A DNA stretch of 64,000 bases from Thermoanaerobaculia bacterium. GTDB lineage: Bacteria > Acidobacteriota > Thermoanaerobaculia > Multivoradales > J023. Position numbers and translations under genes: made by a program. Within the stretch, counting starts at the first letter, position 1. Every line of letters starts with the position of its first letter. The notes beneath the pieces were generated by a model, which worked only from the letters and a program-made list of their open reading frames with translations, did no database searches and was not told the origin of the DNA. Positions 37,749 to 46,013 of the stretch are shown here, in pieces. The stretch lies in the NCBI GenBank assembly GCA_030431255.1, contig JAUIJL010000006.1:404613-468612 (forward strand). The letters are read 5' to 3'.

Positions 37749-38459
37749 ATGGCCAACCCACCTGCTCTCGACCCGATAGAGTCGAATCTGGCTGCTATCC
37801 AGCAACGGATCGAGAGAGCCTGCGCGTCTTGTGGGCGAGAAAGCTCTGAAGTCAGCTTGGTCGCGGTCAGCAAAAGGCAGTCGGTGGAGAAGATCAGAGC
37901 CGCTGTTGCCGCCGGGCACCGCTGTTTCGGTGAGAACCAAGTTCAAGAAGCCGTCTCCAAAGCCGGGCAGCTGCCCGCGGACCTCGAATGGCACATGATC
38001 GGGCCGCTTCAAGGCAACAAAGTCAAGGCGGCGGCTCGCCTCTTCGACGTCGTGCACAGCCTGGACAGAGCCAGGATTGCCGGTCTGCTCAACAAGGAAT
38101 TGACCAGTTTGGGTCGCCGGATCGATGTCTTTGTTCAGGTAAACATCGGAAACGAGGTTTCTAAACACGGCTATGCGGAGAGCTCCTTCGAGGCGGAGGC
38201 TCGGCCTCTGGTGGAGCACGAGCAGCTTCGCCTGGTGGGTCTGATGGCGATCCCGCCGTTTGAGGAGCGGCCGGCCGACGCCCGGCACTGGTTCCGAATG
38301 CTCCGTCTGCTCCGGGATCGGGTCGCAGGATGGTCGGAATGGTCGGAATTCCAGGGATATCTCTCCATGGGAATGAGCCACGACTTCGAAATTGCGATCG
38401 CGGAGGGAGCGACGCACATTCGAGTTGGGACCGACATTTTTGGATCCCGTCAGACCTGA
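37749..38459 (+). CDS. yggS: YggS/PLPBP family pyridoxal phosphate homeostasis protein
   Basis: The 236 residues form a single PLP-binding TIM barrel (alanine-racemase N-domain fold). Lys42 in LVAVSKRQS is the PLP lysine, then FGENQVQEA, WHMIGPLQGNKVK, SLDR, QVNIGNEVSKHGY, LMAIPP, LSMGMSHDFEIAIAEGATHIRVG. The protein buffers PLP in the cytoplasm and has no known enzymatic activity. Its position between the zinc-ribbon gene and divIVA resembles the division clusters of many bacteria. Confidence 0.96.
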   Translation: MANPPALDPIESNLAAIQQRIERACASCGRESSEVSLVAVSKRQSVEKIRAAVAAGHRCFGENQVQEAVSKAGQLPADLEWHMIGPLQGNKVKAAARLFDVVHSLDRARIAGLLNKELTSLGRRIDVFVQVNIGNEVSKHGYAESSFEAEARPLVEHEQLRLVGLMAIPPFEERPADARHWFRMLRLLRDRVAGWSEWSEFQGYLSMGMSHDFEIAIAEGATHIRVGTDIFGSRQT

Positions 38460-38570
38460 TCTTCTTCTCCCGTAGGCTCCGTCCGCTGAAAGCCTTTGTT
38501 TATCGAAATTTATGGTGATAAAGTGGTGGGCTCTGTCAACTGAGCCCAGTCCGTGGGCAAAGGTGGAGCC

Positions 38571-39077
38571 ATGGCCATAACACCCCTCGATATCCGGAAA
38601 ATGTCATTTGCGCGCAAGATGCGCGGGATTGACCCTGAAGAGGTGGAGAGATTCCTGGAGCTTGTCGCCGAGGAGCTGGCAGCGCGCCTCGCGGATCTGG
38701 CTCGCCTATCCCAAGAAAACCAGAATCTTCGACTGCGGCTGGACGAAGCCACACGGCGTCGCCAGGAGCTGCAGGAGTCCTTGCTACACGCCCAAAAATT
38801 GTCGAAAGATATTACCGACAATGCCCGTCGTGAAGCCCAGCTCGTGCTGCGGGAAGCGCAAGTCGCGGCCGATGACATGATCAATCAGGCGATCGAGCGC
38901 GCCAATAAAATCGATGGCAAGATTTCCGAGCTACGCACCGCCCGGCGGGATCTTCAGCTAAAGTTTAAAAACTCGTTGGATCTTTTCTCCCGGATCTTGG
39001 AAGCGGATGTCGACGACGAACGCTCCATGGCCATGATCCACACTTTGCCTCGGCGGCACAGCAGCGATGCTGGATGA
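38571..39077 (+). CDS. DivIVA-domain protein
   Basis: The 168 residues begin MAITPLDIRKMSFARKMRG, the DivIVA membrane-curvature N-domain, followed by DPEEVERFLE and a long coiled coil (about 25-135, QENQNLRLRLDEATRRRQEL). The ATG at 38571 follows AAGGTGGAG; a GTG six codons upstream is less likely. DivIVA proteins mark poles or septa and recruit other proteins. In Gram-negative lineages outside Firmicutes and Actinobacteria the partner is usually unknown. It is the third gene of the zinc ribbon-yggS-divIVA row. Confidence 0.9.
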   Translation: MAITPLDIRKMSFARKMRGIDPEEVERFLELVAEELAARLADLARLSQENQNLRLRLDEATRRRQELQESLLHAQKLSKDITDNARREAQLVLREAQVAADDMINQAIERANKIDGKISELRTARRDLQLKFKNSLDLFSRILEADVDDERSMAMIHTLPRRHSSDAG

Positions 39078-39087
39078 GTGATCTTGG

Positions 39088-39372
39088 ATGAAGCGTTCAA
39101 GTCGGGATACAGATCGCCTTTTCGTCGGCCGAGCCCCTGACGTTTTGACTGCGGGTGGTCGCTCCGCGCTGATTGAGAAGCTGCTGGAGGAGGGCGATTC
39201 GTCGGATTTGCGATATCTCGCCTCGACGGTGGGCGAGGAGGAGCTGGCGGGCTGGTTCGAATCCCAGGGCGGGCGTCGGCTGAGCTTCCGCAGCCGGGTT
39301 TTTTGGTCCTGGGTGCTCGACCGCCCGATTCCGGAGCCTCATCCCCTGACGGAGCAAATATGGCCCCTCTAA
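39088..39372 (+). CDS. small antitoxin-like protein preceding an AbiEii-type toxin
   Basis: The 94 residues contain SALIEKLLEEGDSSDLRYLAS and the motif RRLSFRSRVFWSWVL, which I associate with a small family found just upstream of nucleotidyltransferase toxins. It overlaps the next gene by 13 bp, so translation is coupled. It starts 10 bp after divIVA ends. Function as an antitoxin is inferred from context; no DNA-binding wing typical of AbiEi was recognised. Confidence 0.62.
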   Translation: MKRSSRDTDRLFVGRAPDVLTAGGRSALIEKLLEEGDSSDLRYLASTVGEEELAGWFESQGGRRLSFRSRVFWSWVLDRPIPEPHPLTEQIWPL

Positions 39373-40037
39373 ACGAGCCCGGAGGAGTGGGCAGATTGCT
39401 TCCCGCTTCGGCCGAGGTCTTGGGCAAATTAGCCGAGAGGCCATGGGCTACGGATTTTTATCTCGCCGGCTCCGCCGCGTTGACCGTTTACCTCGGGCAC
39501 CGCGACGTGAGGGACCTCGACTTCATGGGGTATCCCCGTCTGACGAGCCCCGAGCGAAGAGATTTGCTTCAGGATCTGCTCGCTGTCGATCCGGGAATCC
39601 GGGTGGAAACCGCCCGCGACGGGTTCCTCTATATCCGCTTCCCAGAAGAAGAAGGTCAGGTGGCGGCTCGCTTTTTCTACTATCCGTATCCGCTGATAGA
39701 TCCCGAAGAAGAGGTGGTGGGCATGGCCGTGGCATCGCCCATGGATCTGGCGTTGATGAAGCTCGGCGCGATCACCAGCCGGGGTAGCCGACGCGACTTC
39801 ATCGATCTCTACCTGCTGAGCCGTGAGCTACCGTTGAAGGTCATGTTGGAGCGTTCGAGCGAGAAATTCGGCCATGTGCGCGACTTCCCCCTCCAGGCTC
39901 TGAAAGGCCTGGCCGATGTTGGACCGGCCGCCGCCGACCCGGTGCCGCCGAAGGGCGACGTCTGCGATTGGCGAGATGTGGAAGATTGGATCCAAACCGA
40001 GGTTCGAGACTTGGCTCGAGAGTGGGTGGGCCTGTAG
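39360..40037 (+). CDS. AbiEii/AbiGii-type nucleotidyltransferase toxin-like protein
   Basis: The 225 residues have a nucleotidyltransferase core: FYLAGSAALTVYLGHRDVRDLDFMG gives the GS(x)nDxD signature with both Asp residues. Later come FFYYPYPLIDPEE, VASPMDLALMKLGAITSRGSRRDFIDLYLL and the C-terminal helices. Members can act as toxins that modify tRNA or protein. The ATG at 39360 follows GGAG. With the preceding small gene it forms a candidate toxin-antitoxin or abortive-infection module located among housekeeping genes. Confidence 0.8.
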   Translation: MAPLNEPGGVGRLLPASAEVLGKLAERPWATDFYLAGSAALTVYLGHRDVRDLDFMGYPRLTSPERRDLLQDLLAVDPGIRVETARDGFLYIRFPEEEGQVAARFFYYPYPLIDPEEEVVGMAVASPMDLALMKLGAITSRGSRRDFIDLYLLSRELPLKVMLERSSEKFGHVRDFPLQALKGLADVGPAAADPVPPKGDVCDWRDVEDWIQTEVRDLAREWVGL

Positions 40038-40075
40038 GAGCTCGTCGGGTCAAGGCTGCTAATATCAGCCTGCCG

Positions 40076-41857
40076 ATGAGCCAGCTCAACCCACCGTCAA
40101 CGTCTTCGGGGTCTGTTTCCACCCTGAGCGACTTGGTCTTTCATGTCCGGGAAATCTCGGCTGCGCGGCCGGACTATCTCACCGTCCGCCACCGTGATCG
40201 GCGGGAATCGCAATCGGCTTCAGATTTTATCCGCGCCGTACATTCTCTGGCGGTGGCGCTCGAAGGGCAGGGGCTCGACCGCGGGCAGCGGGTCGCCATT
40301 TTTTCTGAAAACCGTCCGGAATGGCATGTCGTGGACTTCGCCTGTCACCTGCTGGGTGTGCCGACCGTGCCGATTTTCTCCCGCCTCAGCCGGGAGCAAG
40401 TAGCGTTTATCTTGCGCAATAGCGGGGTCGGCTGGGTGTTTTTCAGCGACTCCGCCAAGCTGGACGTCTTGAGCTCTCTGAAAGGGGCCTTGACTCAGCT
40501 GCCGGAGTTGGTGGCATTCGACGGTGATGCCAACCCGCCCGGAGGCCGCACCATCACGCGATTGATGGGCGATGGAGCAGCCCGTCTGGGTGAGATTCCC
40601 CTCGAGAGATTTCGAGGGCGAGTGGACGCCGAGGATTTGGCGAGCATCCTTTACACCAGCGGCACCACCGGTGACCCGAAGGGAGTTATGTTGAGTCACT
40701 CGAATTTTGTGACCAACATGATCTCCTGCAGCAAGCTTTTCGAGCTCAGCCCTGAAGATAGGGCGCTTTCGTTTTTACCTTTGTCTCACGTTTTCCAGCG
40801 AACGGTCGATCATCTTTGCTTCTTTCGCGGCGTGCATATCCACTACGTGCCCCGGCTCGACGATCTCTTGCCGTCCATGGCAGATGAGAAACCCACGGTT
40901 CTGGCTGCGGGTCCGGAGCTCTATCGTCGGTTGTACCGAATCGAGCTGGATCGGGTTGAAGCGCTACCTGTGTGGCGTCGCCGCCTTTTCGATTGGGCTT
41001 TGGACGCCGGCAAGCGGCATGCGGTGGCGGCTAGGGAGGGCTTTATCGGCCCGATTTCAGCGATCAAGAGAGGGTTGGCTCATCACGGGCCGCTGAAACC
41101 GGCGCGGGAGCTCCTTGGGGGGCGCTTGCAGTTTGCTATTTCCGGGGGAGCACCCTTGGACGAGGAAGTGGCAGAGTTTTTCGAAGCGGTGGGCGTGCCG
41201 ATCTATCAAGGCTATGGTTTGACGGAAACATCGCCGGTGTTGGCGACCAACAGCCCGGATCACCAGCGGATCGGATCCGTCGGCAAGCCATTGTCCGAGG
41301 TGGAGCTGCGAATCGCCGAGGATGGCGAGATTCTGGTCCGCGGACCTGGGGTGATGCAGGGCTATTGGCAGAATCCCGCGGCGACCGCCGAGTCGATCAA
41401 CGACTCCGGCTGGTTTCGCACCGGCGACCTGGGGCGCATGGACAAGAGCGGCTATGTCTTCGTGACGGATCGAAAGCGAGATCTCTTGACGCTCAGCAAC
41501 GGAGAGCAGGTTGCACCTCGGCCGATCGAAGCGCTGTTGGTGGGAGGGCCGATCCTCCAGGCCGTCGTCGTCGGTGATGGCCGCCCATTCGCGGCGGCCT
41601 TGCTGGTTCCGAATCCGAGGCAGGCGGGAGCCGAGGGCGCGGAGATCTCGCAAGACCGCCTGAAAGAATTGGTGACCGAGCGCATTGATCGAGCGAACCT
41701 ACAGCTTCCGGAAGCCATCCGAATCCAATGCTGGGCTTTCTTGGATTCAGAGCTGACCGTGGAAGCCGAAGAGCTGACGCCGACGCACCGACTTCGCCGA
41801 CGAAAAATCAGCCAAACTCGTGCCAAGGACATAGCGGACCTCTATCGAAAGGGATAG
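40076..41857 (+). CDS. long-chain acyl-CoA synthetase (AMP-forming)
   Basis: The 593 residues are an ANL-family adenylating enzyme: fatty acid + ATP + CoA to acyl-CoA. Motifs are the P-loop ILYTSGTTGDPKGVMLSH, the FLPLSHVFQR linker typical of long-chain enzymes, GYGLTETSPV, GWFRTGDLG and DRKRDLLTLSNGEQVAPRPIE. The C-terminal catalytic lysine region reads LTPTHRLRRRKI, with Arg-rich substitution near the usual Lys. The ATG at 40076 has no strong ribosome site. It sits alone after the toxin-like gene and converges with parA. Confidence 0.93.
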   Translation: MSQLNPPSTSSGSVSTLSDLVFHVREISAARPDYLTVRHRDRRESQSASDFIRAVHSLAVALEGQGLDRGQRVAIFSENRPEWHVVDFACHLLGVPTVPIFSRLSREQVAFILRNSGVGWVFFSDSAKLDVLSSLKGALTQLPELVAFDGDANPPGGRTITRLMGDGAARLGEIPLERFRGRVDAEDLASILYTSGTTGDPKGVMLSHSNFVTNMISCSKLFELSPEDRALSFLPLSHVFQRTVDHLCFFRGVHIHYVPRLDDLLPSMADEKPTVLAAGPELYRRLYRIELDRVEALPVWRRRLFDWALDAGKRHAVAAREGFIGPISAIKRGLAHHGPLKPARELLGGRLQFAISGGAPLDEEVAEFFEAVGVPIYQGYGLTETSPVLATNSPDHQRIGSVGKPLSEVELRIAEDGEILVRGPGVMQGYWQNPAATAESINDSGWFRTGDLGRMDKSGYVFVTDRKRDLLTLSNGEQVAPRPIEALLVGGPILQAVVVGDGRPFAAALLVPNPRQAGAEGAEISQDRLKELVTERIDRANLQLPEAIRIQCWAFLDSELTVEAEELTPTHRLRRRKISQTRAKDIADLYRKG

Positions 41858-41876
41858 AAGGCTCGTGGGTGATGGG

Positions 41877-42644
41877 TTACCAGGCCTCGCCCGTGGCCCG
41901 CTGGGCCACCTCGGCCGCCAGATCCCAATAAGCCTGAGCTCCAGTAGCCGATGCCGAGTGCTCAAACACGGTCTTGCCGTACCTCGGAGCCTCTGCCAGC
42001 GTGACGTTGACCCTAATCTCGGTTTTGAACAGCTTCTCACCGAGCTTGTTGCGCAGCTCACGAACAATGTGTGACGTCGAACGGATCCGGTAGTCCACCA
42101 TGGTCAGGGCGATGCCCAACAAGGGCAACGCTTTGAGCACGTGGCGTTCGCGGATTTCTTCTACCGCGGAGAAGCAGCCGACCAGCCCCTCGAGGGCGAG
42201 ATGCTGGGGCGTGACCGGGACCAAGAACGACGTCGCCGCCACCAGAGCCTGTTCGGTGACCCGGGTAATCGACGGCGGGCAGTCGAGAAAAATGAAGTCG
42301 TACGGCTCGTCGAGGGTCTTGAGGGCATGCCTGAGCCTATGGGGGTCCGCATCCTGCGCCAACTCCAGGTCGGTTTGGATAAGACCCATGGAAGCGGGGG
42401 CAAGATGCAACCCGTCGCTCCGTTTGCGGACAATGCTGGACATGGGCACAGAGCCCGACAACACCTCGGCTATCGACGGGGTCAGCTCCTCCCGATCGAT
42501 GCCCAGGCTCAGAGAGGCCGAGGCCTGTTGGTCCAGATCCACGAGCAGTACATGAGCGCCGCCTTCGCAGAGCGCGGCAGCCAGGTTCACGGCAGTGGTC
42601 GTTTTGCCCACGCCACCTTTGTGGTTCATCAGCGCCAGAATCAT
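41877..42644 (-). CDS. ParA/Soj-family ATPase without a ParB partner
   Basis: The 255 residues begin MILALMNHKGGVGKTTTAVN, a deviant Walker A with the signature Lys9. They continue with LLVDLDQQASAS (Walker A') and FIFLDCPPSI (Walker B). The ATG at 42644 follows GGGAGG by six bases. ParA ATPases position chromosomes, plasmids or protein complexes on the nucleoid. No parB or parS-like cluster is visible nearby. The gene is 48 bp downstream of the N-terminal glutamine amidase gene and likely in one operon with metX. Confidence 0.93.
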   Translation of the reverse strand: MILALMNHKGGVGKTTTAVNLAAALCEGGAHVLLVDLDQQASASLSLGIDREELTPSIAEVLSGSVPMSSIVRKRSDGLHLAPASMGLIQTDLELAQDADPHRLRHALKTLDEPYDFIFLDCPPSITRVTEQALVAATSFLVPVTPQHLALEGLVGCFSAVEEIRERHVLKALPLLGIALTMVDYRIRSTSHIVRELRNKLGEKLFKTEIRVNVTLAEAPRYGKTVFEHSASATGAQAYWDLAAEVAQRATGEAW

Positions 42645-42692
42645 TGTGGTCCTCCCGGGTTGTAGGACAAGCGTATCAGATACGAACAAAAC

Positions 42693-43301
42693 CTATGGTG
42701 TTTTGCTCCCCCACGGGTGCTTCCTGGGCGTTTTTGCGGCAAATCGACGACGAAAACCGGGTAAATCGACGACCGTGCCGGGTCCCTCGCCGTCCATCTG
42801 CACGAAGGTGTCGAGATTCATGGTCTGATCCCGGGTTTGAATGGCCGGCCAAGGCGGAGGTGGTTGGATCCAAGAAAGTCCGCCTTCCGTCCTGCGGCAC
42901 ATATGGGAGCGATCACTGGCAAAAGAACGCCTGAATTCAACCGCGTCGATGATCCGAAATAGGGGCTGAAAATTGATGGGAAGCCGGGTAATACGGGGAA
43001 AAGTCGCGGCCAAATACTCCTCCGCAGCGAGAGGGAAACCCGCCGCGCTGTCCAGGTCGAGGATTTCGTGCGCGGGCTCGCTGAGCCTCTCGGCCGCGAG
43101 GATGACGTGGTAGTCCCAGATGACAGGATCTCCGTCCCGAGTGCCGGCTCGTTGATGCCAAAGCGCGCAAGTCCGGCTCGGATTGGAGATGAAGACCACA
43201 TGGCAGACCCGTTGCTCGAGGGCCGGATGACCCGCGAGGCGCCATACGTTTTCCTCGCAATAGAAGGCCGCGTAGTCGCAATCCTCGCGCCGCACAGCCA
43301 T
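42693..43301 (-). CDS. protein N-terminal glutamine amidohydrolase, NTAQ1-like
   Basis: The 202 residues resemble animal and plant NTAQ1, which deamidates N-terminal Gln to Glu in the N-degron pathway. Matching segments run the whole length: YCEENVW (catalytic Cys15), VVFISN, GDPVIWDYHVIL (His65), LDLD (Asp82), FASDRSHM, PPPPWPAI, MNLDTF. Spacing of the Cys-His-Asp triad agrees with the human enzyme. The first gene of this row, metX, ends 7 bp upstream. In bacteria the product N-terminal Glu could be leucylated by a Bpt-type transferase and read by ClpS (inference). Confidence 0.88.
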   Translation of the reverse strand: MAVRREDCDYAAFYCEENVWRLAGHPALEQRVCHVVFISNPSRTCALWHQRAGTRDGDPVIWDYHVILAAERLSEPAHEILDLDSAAGFPLAAEEYLAATFPRITRLPINFQPLFRIIDAVEFRRSFASDRSHMCRRTEGGLSWIQPPPPWPAIQTRDQTMNLDTFVQMDGEGPGTVVDLPGFRRRFAAKTPRKHPWGSKTP

Positions 43302-43308
43302 GTCGCCG

Positions 43309-44388
43309 TCAGCCCAAAAGCTCGCGAACCAAAACGGTCATCTGGTCTGTGTCCACAAGAAACGTATCGTGTCCCACGTGGCTCGAGATCGGCCGCCAAT
43401 AGCTCCGTTTGCCCGCGGTGATCAGGGCGTGGTGAAGCCATTCTTGCTCATCGATCGGTATCAGGCGGTCCTCATCGACACCGACGATCATCAGCTCGGC
43501 GCCCACGGGCTCGAGGGCGTCTTCGCGGGACGGATAGCCGCGCCAAATGTCGTGTAGGTCCATGGCCAAGGAGAGCGTGAGGTAGGCGTTGGCGTCAAAC
43601 GCACCAAGGATCTTTTTGCCCTGATGATCGAGGTACGACTGCACGTCGAAGGTCAGGCCGGGCATAGACGGTTGTTGAATGGGTTGCCAACGGAACCGTT
43701 GGTTGAACTCGTCTCTGGATCGGTAGAAGAGAGTGCCAATTTCCCGCGCTAGACCCAGGCCTAGTCCAGGGCCGTCTCCCTCGTAGTTTCCGTGTTTGTA
43801 CTCCGAATCCAACATGATCGCCCGGCGACCGAGGTGTCGAATAGCCGCTGTGTAGGGGCGGGTCCGATCGGTCGCGGAAGCGGAGAGAATCTTGCGAGCT
43901 CTGTCGGGGAAGCGAAGGGCAAGCTCTAGGGTCTCCATGCCACCCATGGAGCCGCCGATCGCCGCGTGCAGCTGAGTGATACCCAGGTGATCCAAGAGTC
44001 GAATCTGCACGGTGACGATGTCGCGGATAGAGACGACGGGAAAGTTTCCGAGATAGGGATTTCCCTTGACCGGATCGATGGATTTGGGGCCTGTGGTGCC
44101 ATAGGAGCCGCCCAGAAGGGAGCTGCAAATGACGAAATACTTCTCCGTGTCCAACGCCCGCCTTGGCCCGATCATGTTTTCCCACCATCCGGGGGAGGGG
44201 TCGCTCTCGTGGGAGCCGGCATGGCTGTGGCCCGAGAAAGCGGGGCAAATCAAAACCGCGTTGTCCTTTTGCGAGCTCAATCGCCCCCACGTTTCGTAGG
44301 CGACCTCGATCCGTGGAAGGGTCCCGCCGAATTCGAGATCCAGAGGGGTTTCGTCTTGAAATAGGTGGGCACCCAGGGGCAAAGTCAT
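43309..44388 (-). CDS. metX: homoserine O-acyltransferase
   Basis: Alpha/beta hydrolase that acylates L-homoserine (acetyl-CoA, or succinyl-CoA in some members) as the first step of methionine synthesis. The 359 residues contain LPRIEVAYETWGRL, SHAGSHESDPSPGWWENMIGP, SSLLGGSYGTTGP, the nucleophile elbow GGSMGGMETLE (Ser147) and the catalytic SSHVGHDTFLVD. The start ATG 44388 is chosen for GGAGA upstream; the ATG 44403 is also possible, while the frame opens from a TTG at 44475. It is transcribed divergently from the lysine operon and leads metX-amidase-parA. Confidence 0.95.
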   Translation of the reverse strand: MTLPLGAHLFQDETPLDLEFGGTLPRIEVAYETWGRLSSQKDNAVLICPAFSGHSHAGSHESDPSPGWWENMIGPRRALDTEKYFVICSSLLGGSYGTTGPKSIDPVKGNPYLGNFPVVSIRDIVTVQIRLLDHLGITQLHAAIGGSMGGMETLELALRFPDRARKILSASATDRTRPYTAAIRHLGRRAIMLDSEYKHGNYEGDGPGLGLGLAREIGTLFYRSRDEFNQRFRWQPIQQPSMPGLTFDVQSYLDHQGKKILGAFDANAYLTLSLAMDLHDIWRGYPSREDALEPVGAELMIVGVDEDRLIPIDEQEWLHHALITAGKRSYWRPISSHVGHDTFLVDTDQMTVLVRELLG

Positions 44389-44477
44389 CGGATTCTCCAG
44401 CATGGCTCGTGACCCTCGGAGCTTATCAAGGGCGGGGGACGCGTCCGTCACGGTTTCGTGGCGACACTGAAACAAGC

Positions 44478-44506
44478 TTGACAGCGAGAGGCGGGCTGCG
44501 TATCTT
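44478..44506 (+). promoter_or_regulatory. sigma-70 promoter of the lysine operon
   Basis: A perfect -35 TTGACA (44478-44483), a 17-bp spacer and TATCTT (44501-44506) predict transcription from about 44513, giving a leader of roughly 310 nt before the homocitrate synthase start. Confidence 0.75.
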
Positions 44507-44594
44507 GACGACGATTCATCGCCGGACCGGTAGCTACCTCCACACGAAGTGAGGACCGGGCCAGGCTCATTCAGACGACTTTCGAGGCCAACCC

Positions 44595-44672
44595 ATGATT
44601 CGCTACAGCGCTACCAAGAAGAAGCAGGTTAAGCGTGGGCCCATGTCGTCTGGAGGATCCCTGTTGCGCTGA
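44595..44672 (+). CDS. 25-residue leader peptide with lysine-codon cluster
   Basis: The short ORF starts MIRYSAT, then has KKKQVK and ends GGSLLR before TGA. GAGG lies 7-8 bases before the ATG. Three AAG codons are consecutive (44616-44624), with a fourth at 44631-44633. Its 3' part encodes attenuator segment 2. The peptide itself probably has no function; the ribosome position while translating it is the sensor for charged tRNA-Lys. The ORF is too short for routine gene finders. Confidence 0.75.
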   Translation: MIRYSATKKKQVKRGPMSSGGSLLR

Positions 44673-44700
44673 ATTCCTGCCCCGAGCAAGAGAGCAATAC

Positions 44701-44735
44701 CCGGCCATCCAGACGAGGATGGCCGGTTTTGTTTT
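44701..44735 (+). terminator. intrinsic terminator in the lysine operon leader
   Basis: The perfect 10-bp stem CCGGCCATCC/GGATGGCCGG (loop AGACGA) is followed by TTTTGTTTT. It lies 91 bp before the homocitrate synthase start, so it must be conditionally bypassed for the operon to be expressed. Confidence 0.9.
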
Positions 44736-44825
44736 GGCCGGCTTCCCGTCTTTTGGTCTCCACGTCCAGATCCGTTGAAGAGCCCGCGTCGAAATCCGAC
44801 GAGGGACTTCAGGAGGAGCCTAGCC

Positions 44826-46013
44826 ATGAGCCTCATCGCGACCTCACCAGTTTCGCTGATCGACACCACCCTGCGGGAAGGCGAGCAATTCGCCGACGCT
44901 TTTTTCAGCCGTGAACAGAAAATCGACTTGGTCCGCTTGCTCGATGCATTCGGAGTCGAATACATCGAGCTGACCTCCCCGGCGGCGAGCCCCCGCAGCG
45001 CCGCAGATTGCCACGTGTTGGCGTCCCTTGGCCGCGAGGCCAAAATCCTGACCCACATCCGTTGCCACATGGATGATGCGCGGTTGGCGGTCGATTCCGG
45101 TGTCGACGGGGTCAATCTCATGTTCGGAACCAGCGAGCTGTTGCGCCGTCATTCCCACGGCAAGAATCTCGAGCAGATCCTGGAACGAGCCTTGGAAGTC
45201 ATCGGCTTTTTGCGTGCTTCCGGCTTGGAGGTCCGTTTTAGCTCCGAGGACAGCTTTCGCTCGGATCTGGTGGATTTGCTCACCTTGTACCGAGCGGTGG
45301 ATGCCGCGGGAGTGGATCGGGTCGGGGTCGCGGATACGGTGGGTGTGGCCCGGCCACAGCAAGTCTTCCAGCTGGTGAAGACCCTGCGCGGGGTGGTGGG
45401 TTGCGGCATCGAGTTTCATGGCCATGACGACACGGGCTGCGCCGTCGCCAACACCTTCTGCGCCCTCGAAGCCGGTGCCACCCATCTAGATGTTTCGGTG
45501 CTGGGCCTCGGAGAGCGCAACGGCATCGCTTCTTTGGAAGGCCTAGTGGCGCGTTTGTACGCGGTGGATCCCGGAGCCATTCGGGAACGCTATCGATTGC
45601 CTCTTCTGCCCGAGATCGTCGAATTCGTGGCCCAGGCGGTTGGGGTTCAAGTGCCCTTTAATGCTTGCATCACAGGCTCAGCCGCGTTCAGCCATCGGGC
45701 CGGCATCCACGTCAAGGCCTTGCTCGAGAACCCACGGGCTTACGAAATCCTAGACCCGGAAGATTTCGGGGTCAGCCGTCGGATCCAGATCGCCCACCAC
45801 CTCACCGGCTGGAATGCGCTGCGCCACCGAGCCGGCGAGCTGGGGCTGGTGATCGATGATCGGCAGATCAAAACGGTGACCCGGAAAGTGAAAGCCCGAG
45901 CGGGCGACGCGCCGATTTCTCCCGACGAGGTCGACGCGTTGTTGCGCGCGGAATCCGCCCTTTCGGCGGGCGTCACCCTGGACACGGCCGTGGTCGAAGG
46001 GGGCCGACGATGA
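44826..46013 (+). CDS. homocitrate synthase (alpha-aminoadipate lysine pathway)
   Basis: Condenses 2-oxoglutarate with acetyl-CoA, the first step of lysine synthesis via alpha-aminoadipate. The 395 residues match the Thermus/archaeal type: [75 protein letters not shown] (metal His pair), LGLGERNGI and [19 protein letters not shown] leucine-pathway isopropylmalate synthase would have DGEQ and a larger regulatory C-terminus. The ATG 44826 follows AGGAGGAG. It overlaps the homoaconitase gene by 4 bp. Expression is controlled by the attenuator upstream; feedback inhibition by lysine is known for the family. Confidence 0.92.
   Translation: MSLIATSPVSLIDTTLREGEQFADAFFSREQKIDLVRLLDAFGVEYIELTSPAASPRSAADCHVLASLGREAKILTHIRCHMDDARLAVDSGVDGVNLMFGTSELLRRHSHGKNLEQILERALEVIGFLRASGLEVRFSSEDSFRSDLVDLLTLYRAVDAAGVDRVGVADTVGVARPQQVFQLVKTLRGVVGCGIEFHGHDDTGCAVANTFCALEAGATHLDVSVLGLGERNGIASLEGLVARLYAVDPGAIRERYRLPLLPEIVEFVAQAVGVQVPFNACITGSAAFSHRAGIHVKALLENPRAYEILDPEDFGVSRRIQIAHHLTGWNALRHRAGELGLVIDDRQIKTVTRKVKARAGDAPISPDEVDALLRAESALSAGVTLDTAVVEGGRR

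Larger units (their letters stand above)
44513..44735 (+). promoter_or_regulatory. transcription attenuator of the lysine operon
   Basis: Four segments are seen. Segment 1 (44570-44579, ending CAGACGAC) can pair with segment 2 (44645-44654, GTCGTCTGGA) over 10 pairs including one G-U. Segment 2 (TCGTCTGGA, 44646-44654) is exactly complementary to segment 3 (TCCAGACGA, 44708-44716). Segment 3 lies within the 5' arm and loop of the terminator 3:4 (44701-44726). The pairs 1:2, 2:3 and 3:4 exclude one another. Lysine codons of the leader peptide (44616-44633) end just before segment 2, so a ribosome stalled for charged tRNA-Lys would leave segment 2 free to block the terminator. A 5' hairpin (44527-44559) precedes segment 1. 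Confidence 0.78.

Noticed and set aside
44389..44600. SAM-type riboswitch before metX on the minus strand
   Set aside because: No SAM-I, SAM-II or SAH core motif could be recognised; the hairpin 44527-44559 belongs to the opposite transcript.
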